The notes beneath the pieces are model-generated. The model saw only the letters and a list, made by a program, of their open reading frames with translations, did not search any database and had not been told where the DNA came from. Position numbers and translations under genes: made by a program. Of a stretch of DNA of 64,000 nt, positions 16,985-25,100 are shown in pieces (within the stretch, counting starts at the first letter, position 1; every line of letters begins with the position of its first letter). This stretch comes from Paenibacillus tuaregi (lineage in GTDB: Bacteria > Bacillota > Bacilli > Paenibacillales > Paenibacillaceae), in assembly GCF_900086655.1 (NCBI RefSeq), contig NZ_LT575476.1, positions 2,825,869 through 2,889,868 of the forward strand. The letters are read 5' to 3'.

Positions 16985-17686
16985 TTATTCATCATAAAAT
17001 TGAAAAAGCTTGTTTTGAAATTCTGCTAGTGAAAAGCGGGGTACCTGGTCAGGGATATTGTTATGGGCACTGCAAATCGCCAGTGCATACCCGGATAAGT
17101 CCTCGTAAACTCTAAAAAACCAATCTTCCCCATCTGTTGGAGCATTTAAAATAATCCGGTCTCCAGTAGGCACCAGCGAAAAACTGTCTAAAGGGATGGA
17201 CAGCCCTTTCCCTACCGCTTTGATGTAACTTTCTTTAAGTGTCCAAATGCGATAAAAGCTCGTTAATCTCCGTTCCAGAGATTGATCTGATATATATTGT
17301 ATTTCTGCCGGGGCGAAGAAACGCTCGGCAATGTCCAAATCAATCGGTTTGATCTGCTCCACATCCAATCCGATTGGACATTCATCTACAGCAGCTATAA
17401 CCCACTGGCCGGAATGAGAGATATTAAAATAAAGCTGGGGGTGGTTTTGCAGCCGGGGCTTGCCGAACTCATTATACTCAAATTGAATATGCTTATCTTC
17501 CATCCCCCATGCTTCTCTCAGATGAATTCGAATAAGCATTTCGCCAAGGATCGATCGAATCTTGTCCTCGGCAAAATGCAGCTTGTTCACTTTCTGGGCT
17601 CTTCCCTCACTGATAAGCTCCATCATACGCCGAAACCAATCGTTATTAATCTTAAACTCTTCTATGTATACCGCAGCTATTTTCAT
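16985..17686 (-). CDS. Sfp-type 4'-phosphopantetheinyl transferase (ClbA-like)
   Basis: Converts apo carrier domains to the holo form by moving 4'-phosphopantetheine from CoA to the conserved serine; required for every T/ACP domain of the adjacent megasynthases. The protein is 233 residues, the normal Sfp size. Signature residues: FNISHSGQWVIAAV, then IGLDVEQIKP near residue 108 (metal-binding Asp and Glu), and WTLKESYIKAVGKGL near residue 152 (catalytic Glu and Lys). AAAGGAA lies before the ATG. It sits between the ClbL-like amidase and the UvrA-like gene. The E. coli colibactin island likewise carries a dedicated PPTase, ClbA. It could also serve other pathways. Confidence 0.9.
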   Translation of the reverse strand: MKIAAVYIEEFKINNDWFRRMMELISEGRAQKVNKLHFAEDKIRSILGEMLIRIHLREAWGMEDKHIQFEYNEFGKPRLQNHPQLYFNISHSGQWVIAAVDECPIGLDVEQIKPIDLDIAERFFAPAEIQYISDQSLERRLTSFYRIWTLKESYIKAVGKGLSIPLDSFSLVPTGDRIILNAPTDGEDWFFRVYEDLSGYALAICSAHNNIPDQVPRFSLAEFQNKLFQFYDE

Positions 17687-17725
17687 TTGTGTTCCTTTCT
17701 GTTCTTAAAAGGGTCCCCGCCCCTA

Positions 17726-17762
17726 GCTGAGCTTGTCGTGAAATTAAAAATTTAAGCTCAGC
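17726..17762. repeat. Hairpin between amidase and PPTase genes
   Basis: Perfect 9-bp stem GCTGAGCTT/AAGCTCAGC (17726-17734 with 17754-17762), extended by CCCC/GGGG runs across an internal loop. There is no T-run in either direction, so its role (attenuator, mRNA stabiliser) is open. A plus-strand mini-frame with a GGGGGG ribosome-like site begins at 17783 but holds only 29 codons. Confidence 0.4.
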
Positions 17763-17822
17763 CATGAAAGGGGGGCTGTTCTATGTTTGAAAATAATAAT
17801 ATAGCATTGAAGGAACGTGAGT

Positions 17823-19307
17823 CTATACGGTTGCAGCACGATAAGGCGCCGGGGCAACAAATCCGCCGGTAATTTCTTCACATATTTCCGCAAAGTCTAT
17901 CGTTTTATGATCCTGAAATTGTCCCGACACAATCTGAATTCCGCAAGGCATTTCTCCTTCCCGATGCTGAAGGGGCATAACCGTTGAAGGCAACCCGAGC
18001 ACAGTAGCCAGCACGTTCCAAATCAAATGCTCATTGTATCCGACTGCTTTGCCGTTCACATCCAGGCTTCTTCTATGTACGGCCATCTGCATATGCGGAA
18101 TAGCAAGTACCGGACTCACCGGCATAAGCAGCACATCGTATTGCTCAAATAAAGCGGCGAACTTCTGATGGTATTCCTGCCGCAATTGATCTGTCCGCCG
18201 CTGCTCGGCCGGACCGTCATTCATAGCGGCATAATATCTATCAAGCCCCTCCGGGAAGGCGGAGGTGAATGCTTTGGACATTCGCAGCCCAAGGGAAGCA
18301 AGACTGGCCACCATCCGCTGCCGTGCATTAAATGAGGTTCCTACCAATCTGGCGGACAGCTGGATTGCAAGCTCAAACAGCTCTTCGATACGAATATCCG
18401 CCGGCATCTGGCGATGAACCTCAATCTCTGACTTCTGGGACAGTTTGGCGATAAAGTCCTCGTATCTGCGTATGATGGGTGCATCCAGCTCATGAGCGGC
18501 ATCTCCAAACCAGGTGAGCACTTTGATTTTGTTTTTGCTGATTAACGTATTCGAAGTAAAATCAGGCTGATCTGGCACCTCAAGCCATGGATCATATAAC
18601 ACTTTCATCATTAAGCGTAAGTCGGCGGCAGAGCGTGCCAGAGGCCCTGCTGCTGACAAATCCGGTTCGCTCGGATCATCAGGTGGGTTGCCAGGGACGT
18701 GACCTCTAACCGACATGCCCCCAAGACTGCAGCGATGGGCATATACCCCGGTATAATGAGCTGGGATACGAAGGCAGCCTATCAAATCACTCCCGAATTC
18801 CACCGGGGTGAAGTCTGCGGCCAATGCAGCCGCGCTGCCTCCAGATGAACCTCCTGGGCTCAAGCTCAAATCCCACGGGTTGTTGGTCGTTCCGTAGATA
18901 TCATTATACGTCTGCCAGTCCGACGTCATGGTTGGCACATTGGTTTTCCCCATAATGATGGCACCTGCATTAAGCAGACTTTGCACGGTTGGAGCATTGC
19001 CCTGCGCAACATTGCTGCGCAAATGTTTGGCTCCGGAGGTTGTCAATAATCCTTTGACGTTAAAAGACTCTTTGATTGTCATCGGAAGCCCGTGCAAAGG
19101 ACCGCGGATTGTGCCAGCCTCCCGTTCAAGATCCGCCAGCTCTGCCTGCTGTAATGCGGCTTCTCTCTGCTGCTGAATGACTGCATTTATTTCGGGATTA
19201 AAACGATCTATGCGCGTGAAATAATACTCGACGAGCTGCTTGGACGTCACTTGCCCTTCGCCCAATTGGCGAATTAGCTCCGAAGCGGTCTGATAAACCC
19301 ATTCCAT
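17823..19307 (-). CDS. Amidase-signature enzyme (ClbL-like) with Ser-to-Cys at the nucleophile
   Basis: Amidase-signature protein of 494 residues. ClbL, an amidase of similar size in the colibactin pathway, is reported to join two assembly-line products. Residues below count from the ATG at 19307. The Lys of the triad sits in LPMTIKES, and the cis-Ser in PGGSSGGSAAA. The usual nucleophile motif DxGGSxR is here DLIGCLR: residue 178 is Cys (codon TGC, 18774-18776) where family members have Ser. One base separates the codons, so the enzyme either uses a thiol or is altered in activity. I chose the ATG at 19307 because AGGGAGGAG lies just upstream; the longer frame would begin with GTG at 19340. 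Spacing and context support a place in the cluster, about 2.8 kb after the ClbK-like gene. Confidence 0.85.
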   Translation of the reverse strand: MEWVYQTASELIRQLGEGQVTSKQLVEYYFTRIDRFNPEINAVIQQQREAALQQAELADLEREAGTIRGPLHGLPMTIKESFNVKGLLTTSGAKHLRSNVAQGNAPTVQSLLNAGAIIMGKTNVPTMTSDWQTYNDIYGTTNNPWDLSLSPGGSSGGSAAALAADFTPVEFGSDLIGCLRIPAHYTGVYAHRCSLGGMSVRGHVPGNPPDDPSEPDLSAAGPLARSAADLRLMMKVLYDPWLEVPDQPDFTSNTLISKNKIKVLTWFGDAAHELDAPIIRRYEDFIAKLSQKSEIEVHRQMPADIRIEELFELAIQLSARLVGTSFNARQRMVASLASLGLRMSKAFTSAFPEGLDRYYAAMNDGPAEQRRTDQLRQEYHQKFAALFEQYDVLLMPVSPVLAIPHMQMAVHRRSLDVNGKAVGYNEHLIWNVLATVLGLPSTVMPLQHREGEMPCGIQIVSGQFQDHKTIDFAEICEEITGGFVAPAPYRAATV

Positions 19308-19352
19308 ACGATCTCCTCCCTCGATCTTACTAGATGACACCCTGATTTGGAA

Positions 19353-20108
19353 TTACGAACATTTCTCAAGCAGCTTCTCGAATTTTCCGGCGCTCATAAT
19401 TTCATGTGTCACAAATTCCCCGTTATAAAACAAGCTGAACGTTGTCCAAATCGCGGGTGATTGCTGGGCCTCTTCCAATCGGGTGATCCGATGCGTCTGA
19501 AAAGGAATCCCTCTCCCCTGTGCCACTTTACGCAAGTCATCCAGTACACCTACGGCAAATGGGCATTGGGCTGTGTAATAGATATAGATGCCTTGGTCGG
19601 AGCCTGGTTTGGTATGAATCGATTTCATAAAAGCAGGCTTAGCCGCGTGATCATTCCATTTCAGAGCCATCAGCTCGAAATAAGGATCAGCCTGATCTGC
19701 TACCGTAAACCCCATATGTTCAAGATAACGCTTGTCACTTAGATAAGGCATTTTCTTACTACTCGACAAATGAACAATTCCGTCCATCCCCTGCTCTTTG
19801 GCATCCTGGATGCATTGCTCCAGCAGATTTTTACTATGACCGTTATCCTTATGCCGTCCTGAAACCCAGAGGCAATCAATGTACATATAGTTAGGGGCAT
19901 CGATGGGAACCCAAGCTTTCTCTGCGGGCAAATATTCAATGAATACCTTGGCCCGGTCATTAAGGCGATAGAATTTGAGCCCATCATTCATGCGTTCACG
20001 GAGCCATTGTTTTTTTTCACGTACCGCTTCTTCATATTGCTTGGCACCCAGCGCACAACAAATATGTTCTGTGCCGATGTTGTCTTTCGTAATCTGCAAA
20101 TAAGACAT
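19353..20108 (-). CDS. GNAT acetyltransferase with C-terminal YoaP-like domain
   Basis: Protein of 251 residues. Residues about 1-155 form an N-acetyltransferase fold (DCLWVSGRHKDNGHSKNLLE is the acetyl-CoA-binding region, in place of the usual Q-x-x-G-x-G/A). Residues about 175-250 form a YoaP-like thioredoxin-fold tail with CPFA near residue 182. Bacillus YoaP has this same two-domain layout; its substrate is unknown to me. The gene lies between the VOC gene and the amidase, all on one strand with gaps of 46-94 bases, so it is probably co-transcribed with the cluster. Tailoring or self-protection by acetylation is possible but unsupported. Confidence 0.75.
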   Translation of the reverse strand: MSYLQITKDNIGTEHICCALGAKQYEEAVREKKQWLRERMNDGLKFYRLNDRAKVFIEYLPAEKAWVPIDAPNYMYIDCLWVSGRHKDNGHSKNLLEQCIQDAKEQGMDGIVHLSSSKKMPYLSDKRYLEHMGFTVADQADPYFELMALKWNDHAAKPAFMKSIHTKPGSDQGIYIYYTAQCPFAVGVLDDLRKVAQGRGIPFQTHRITRLEEAQQSPAIWTTFSLFYNGEFVTHEIMSAGKFEKLLEKCS

Positions 20109-20202
20109 GATTCATGCATCGTCCTTTCGGTCTTGTTCATGTAAAAACATCTGGGAAGCCGGCTGCAGCTAAAGGCTTGCAGCCAACTTCCCAAGTCATC
20201 AT

Positions 20203-20970
20203 TTATTCTTGGAATCCGCTTTGTACAGAGAAGAAAGCCCCTTGAGGGTCGCGAATCGCAGCAAATCTTCCAGAGCCTGGCACCGTGTACGGGGGCACAA
20301 TAATTTCCGCTCCCAGCTCTTGCGCCTTTTGTACGGCACTGTCACAATCGGGAACCTTAAAATAAATGCTCCAATAGCTGCCCGCGCTTCCTGCTTCGGG
20401 TGAAATCTGATTCATTCCAGCCGCATACTGATCTCCGGCCCGGAACTGAAGATAAGGCCCGGTAGGCGTTCGGACTTCCTCTTTGGTCCAACCCAGCAGT
20501 CCCGTATAAAAGTCGGCTGCAGTTGACAAGTCGGTGGTGCTCAGCTCATGCCAGTCCATACTGTATGGCGCATGAATCAGCCCTGCTCCGGGATGCTCAC
20601 CCGCCTCCCAAAGTGCGACTGTAGCGCCTGTCGGATCGCGGAAAGCGCACATGCTTCCTTTATCGTCCACACGCCTTGGAGCAATCAGCATCTCGGCACC
20701 GAGTTCTTCTGCTCTCTTGCTGGACACCTCAATATTGTTGACGGCAATATAACAGCCCCAATAGGAAGGGATCGTTGTTTCGCCAAGGCCATACATCGCT
20801 GCAATGTCCTGTTTGTCGTATTGAAAGACCGTATAGGTCTGATTATGGCCAAACACAGATTCCTGGACCGTCCATGGAAACAGCTTGGAATAGAATTTTC
20901 CCGACTCTTCAGGATTCGTACTGCCCAATTCTGCCCAGCAAAATAATCCTTCTGTATAAGTTTTATCCAT
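20203..20970 (-). CDS. Two-domain VOC (glyoxalase/bleomycin-resistance fold) protein
   Basis: Protein of 255 residues made of two vicinal-oxygen-chelate domains, roughly 1-120 and 130-255, each opening with a typical strand (GLFCWAELGSTNPEESGKFY; MDWHELSTTDLSTAADFY) and closing with FRDPTGATVALWE or IRDPQGAFFSVQ. VOC proteins include metalloenzymes and drug-sequestering resistance proteins for bleomycin and mitomycin. Resistance to the cluster product is therefore plausible, and so is an unrelated role. I chose the ATG at 20970: AAGGAGGT lies 10 bases upstream. The longer frame starts with TTG at 20991 and would place the ribosome site inside the gene. Confidence 0.8.
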   Translation of the reverse strand: MDKTYTEGLFCWAELGSTNPEESGKFYSKLFPWTVQESVFGHNQTYTVFQYDKQDIAAMYGLGETTIPSYWGCYIAVNNIEVSSKRAEELGAEMLIAPRRVDDKGSMCAFRDPTGATVALWEAGEHPGAGLIHAPYSMDWHELSTTDLSTAADFYTGLLGWTKEEVRTPTGPYLQFRAGDQYAAGMNQISPEAGSAGSYWSIYFKVPDCDSAVQKAQELGAEIIVPPYTVPGSGRFAAIRDPQGAFFSVQSGFQE

Positions 20971-21046
20971 GATGTGCATAACCTCCTTCAATGAATAATA
21001 TAAAATATGAACTTATGAAGGTTACCCTTTTGGGACGCTGCGATGT

Positions 21047-21150
21047 CGAGTGTTCTTACGACCGCTGTTGTCTCCGAAATGCTTGAACTAGTTATTCAGT
21101 GGGACATTTCGGAGACAAAGGCGGACGCTCCGCTTCTTCAGAATCACTCG
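21047..21150. repeat. 104-bp imperfect inverted repeat (interspersed-repeat or MITE-like)
   Basis: The element is bounded by CGAGTG and CACTCG. Its inner arms (21068-21081 with 21105-21118) form a perfect 14-bp stem around a 23-base loop; the outer arms pair with gaps. It has no coding capacity and no target-site duplication that I can identify. It lies in the 226-base gap between the VOC gene and the stalk-protein gene. Genome-wide copies would show whether it is a repeat family. Confidence 0.5.
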
Positions 21151-21196
21151 GTCTCTCCGCTGAGATCGGTTAATCTTTAAAGTTCATTTTATAAAG

Positions 21197-22084
21197 TTAA
21201 TTTTTCAATTGAAGCTGGATTTCCGTCACCTGCTTGCGGTAGTCTTTCAGATCCTCCTGCACATAAATCTCTCTCGAAGGAGAGAGAATTTTAACGCCTG
21301 TATTTTTCGCGTATTCCTCGATTTGCGCCCAGACGTTGGCCAGCGTATCTGGGGTTCCTTGATGAACAACGGATAAGAAATATCCGCCTTCGAGAATTTT
21401 GAAGGTAACCGGGAGCTGTTTGCCCTTGTATTCTATGGATGCCCCTTCGACAGATTTGCTTACAGGAATGCAAATTTCGGTATCATGTCCTTTTTCATAG
21501 TTTTGTTCATAGTACAAACTAAAGCCTCTAGCATTCACGAGATCTTTAACTTCATGATCCAGTTTCTCATATACGTCTGATATTTCTTCATATTGTCCAC
21601 GGAAACGTACGCTCGCGACCAAGACAGGCATAACATATTTCTTCACCACCGTGAACTCGGGATTGAGTTCAATGGAACGCTTGGCTTTAGACCAATTGAC
21701 CTTTAATCCGATCTCTTGCAAAGCCTGGATAGGAACAAGCACGGTGGATTGCTTGATCTGCGGCGCAGTATCCAGATTTAAGGTTCTTTCGTTCACCTTC
21801 ATTTGCTTGCTTCCAATGACAAGGATGGCGGTACGGGCAAATGTTGTTATGGTGAGCTGCTGGGAATTCCCCTTTTTCTCGAGCTTCACGTTGGCTCCAA
21901 ATTCCCCCGCAACAGGCCGAATCGGTACCAGGACCGTTTTATCTTTGGCAAAAGGCTGTACCCCGGTAAATTTAACAGTTTTACCGTGCCATTTAACCGT
22001 GATCGGAGCTGAGGCTGCCCCTGCTTGTACTGCAGGAGATGCAATCAAGATAACCAATAACATCAGGACCAGTTTCTTAAACAT
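21197..22084 (-). CDS. Exported protein with copper-amine-oxidase-N (stalk) domain
   Basis: Secreted protein of about 295 residues. Residues 1-25 are a Sec signal peptide (KK, hydrophobic core, then AGAASA). Residues about 30-145 form a Cu_amine_oxidN1 domain: VLVPIRPVAGEFGANV and VLVPIQALQEIGLKVNWSKAKRSIEL are its two repeats. The remaining half is not recognised. Such domains are very common in Paenibacillus cell-surface proteins and do not by themselves imply an oxidase. The ATG at 22084 follows GGAGGGG; the earlier in-frame ATG at 22108 has no ribosome site. It starts 57 bases after the ClbK-like gene on the same strand. A role in the pathway is not evident. Confidence 0.75.
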   Translation of the reverse strand: MFKKLVLMLLVILIASPAVQAGAASAPITVKWHGKTVKFTGVQPFAKDKTVLVPIRPVAGEFGANVKLEKKGNSQQLTITTFARTAILVIGSKQMKVNERTLNLDTAPQIKQSTVLVPIQALQEIGLKVNWSKAKRSIELNPEFTVVKKYVMPVLVASVRFRGQYEEISDVYEKLDHEVKDLVNARGFSLYYEQNYEKGHDTEICIPVSKSVEGASIEYKGKQLPVTFKILEGGYFLSVVHQGTPDTLANVWAQIEEYAKNTGVKILSPSREIYVQEDLKDYRKQVTEIQLQLKN

Positions 22085-22140
22085 AGTACCCCTCCAAATT
22101 TTTATCATATTGGGTTATAGCTTCCTCTCAACCACTAAGC

Positions 22141-25100
22141 TTATCTTGATGAGCCCCTCTTTCCGGCAAACTGCTGCATGGCGCTTCTTCGCGAGTTCGC
22201 ACGCTCCGCCTCAGCCTCCTGCCGTTCATTCCCTTGTTCCCCGTCTGCATCTTGATACAGAAACTCCGTCAAATCCTTGATGGTTGTATACCGGAACAAC
22301 TCGACCATCGTCAGGCGGGACCCATATTTGCTTTGGAGCTCGCGGTATACGGCTACCATTGATACCGAGTCGCCCCCAAGATCAAAGAAATTATCATGAA
22401 TGCTGATCTCATTCCGATCAAGCGCCTGTCTCCAGGCGTCAATAATGTCTGATTGAATCACAAGCATTCCAGGAAGCTGCTGCTCATCCGATGGAACTGG
22501 TGTTGTCTCAGGCGCTTCCGGTTCAGATGCAGCCGACGCCGCAATCGCTTTACGGTCTACTTTTCCATTCGGGGTTAACGGGAATGTCTCCAACTCATAC
22601 ACGTCTGCCGGAATCATATAAGCAGGCAGCCGTTCCTTCAAATACGCCGTCATGGCTTTCCCTATATCGGGTTTGCTCACCTTATGCTCACCTTTGCTTG
22701 AAGAATACAAATTCATCTCCTCGACTTGCCCTTCCAGAGTCATCTGGCTTGGCTCAATTCCTCCTCCGAGCAGGCAGTGCAGATACACGTCGCTTGCGCG
22801 CAGACGGAACAGCGGACGAATCATATCAAACCCCAATGTGCCCATCTGGCTTAGGCCAATTCCGTGTTCCGGGCCCTTCTCTTCCAAAAGCTGTGATATA
22901 ATTCCGGCCTCCATCATTGCGTAGCCAAGCCCTTCCTTCTCCCCGTACATAGGGGCGATGGCCTCCATGCTTCCGATCAGGAATATGCTAAAGGCCGAAG
23001 CATCAAAGATGGGGCGGTTCGCTGGAGAATGAATGAAATGATCCATTTGCGGATTTTCTTCCATCAGAACAAGCTGGTGCTCCCGCCGGTCGTAGTAATA
23101 GAGCCCGCATGGCAGGGATTCCACCGCATTTGGCTTCAGATAGAAATAAACCTGAACCGGATACAACCCTCCCGCGGAGCCATACTGAAATTTAGGGAAT
23201 GGCAGCCCGTCAAATGTGCGTCCTGCCAAGTGGGCCACAAATTTGCCAAAACTCTCATGCTGGATAGGCTCGCTCTTGAATTGACGGTAGCTGCGCCGGC
23301 GAAGATAAGGAGCGATCGATTGCTCCGGATCATCCGAGCTGTACAGACGGTAGCGGCTTCCCCCGAGATCTTTGCGTAGAGCGGGTTCGCTTAATTTGAA
23401 CACCATGCGTTCTACTGAATCCGTAATCAGCTCTTCTCCTTCCAGCCCAGCCACCCCATAGGCTTGTTCGCGATCCACCTTTACATAGGCGGATAAGCGT
23501 TGGCGGTCTCCTTCCCCCCGGGCGACAACCACCGCATCCTGTACAAAAGGATGGGCTTTTAATGAGGCCTCAATTTCACCAAGTTCTATCCGGTGTCCCC
23601 TGACTTTGATCTGCAGATCATCCCGGCCCAAAAACTCGATATTTCCATCCTTGGCATACCGTCCCTTGTCCCCGGTGCGATATAGTCTTTCACCCGTGAG
23701 CGGGTGGCGGATAAAGCGTTCCTCCGTCCGTGCCTCATCTTTCCAGTAGCCCATGGCTACACCCATACCGCCGATCCATAGTTCTCCGCTCACGCCAACG
23801 GGGCACTCCTCCATTCGTTCATTCAGGACGTATACCCTCTGACTCCGAAGGGATCTGCCATAAGGAATGCTGGACCATTCCGGGTGAACAAGTTCAACCG
23901 GATAATAGATGGACCAGATGGAGGCTTCTGTAGCACCGCCCAGCGAAATGATCTTTGTACGCTCATTCAGCCGTTGGATTGCGTCCGGCAAGCCAAGCGG
24001 AATCCAGTCGCCGCTCAGCAGAACCAGCCGTAAGGGGCTAAGAGGCGCGGAGTCCATATCCTTGCAATATTCAGTGAGCATATTCATCAGGGCAGGAACC
24101 GTATTCCATACGGTAACCCCTGTCTTGGCCATCAATTCCAGCCAATGTGAAGGATCTCTAAGACGATCCTTATCTGGCAGCACAATCGCGCCTCCAGCCG
24201 ACAGCATGCCAAAAAGGTCAAACACAGACAAATCAAAGCTTAAGGAAGATAAGCTCAACATGACATCGTCACGCCCGATTCCAAATTTATGAATCATCGC
24301 TTCGATGGTATTGACTGCTCCGCGGTGATCAATCATAACTCCCTTAGGTACCCCCGTGCTTCCAGAGGTATAGATAATATAGGCCAACCGCGCTTCGGCT
24401 TCGTTGTCTATCTCTCCATAAGCTCCCTCAGGGACACATCCGGTAGTTAAAGGAACTGTCTGCAGATTTGGCCATTCTGCCTGGTTAGTGTCCGGCTGTA
24501 CAACAGCGGCCCTTACTTCGCCCAAGCGAAGCAGCTCTGCAATTCTGGCTGATGGAAGGGATGCATCAACCGGTAAGTAGGCAGCTTTGGCTTTCAAGAT
24601 GCCGATAACGGCCGCTACCTGCTCCCATCCCTTAGTCATCACAACAGCGACAGGTTCCCCCGGTTTGACCCCTAAGCCCAAGAGCTTGCCGGCTACATAG
24701 TCGGCATAATCATTCAGCTCGGCATAGGTCAGCTCGCGTTCCGGTGTGAGAATCGCAACCGCCTGCGGTCGGGTTTGAACATGGTCGTGATAGCTGCTAA
24801 GCAGTGAACTTGGCCGTTTGGCCGTTTCGGAAGGGCTGTCCGCACCGTGATAGGCATCAACCTTACTCAGCTGCTCACGGTGAGGTAAATATGCAGCGGC
24901 CCGATCACTGAGCGGAAGCGGAAGATTCCATACCTCATCTGATGTCGCAAGCAGCTCTAGTAGAAGGCAATATGCGGCAAACATCTCATCCAGCATTCCC
25001 TGCGGAAACAGCTCTTCCACAGCATCCCAGTTGAGATGCAGCTCACCGCCTCGTTCCATGACCTGATGATCCAACCAAACCTGCGGAGTCTGGGATACAC

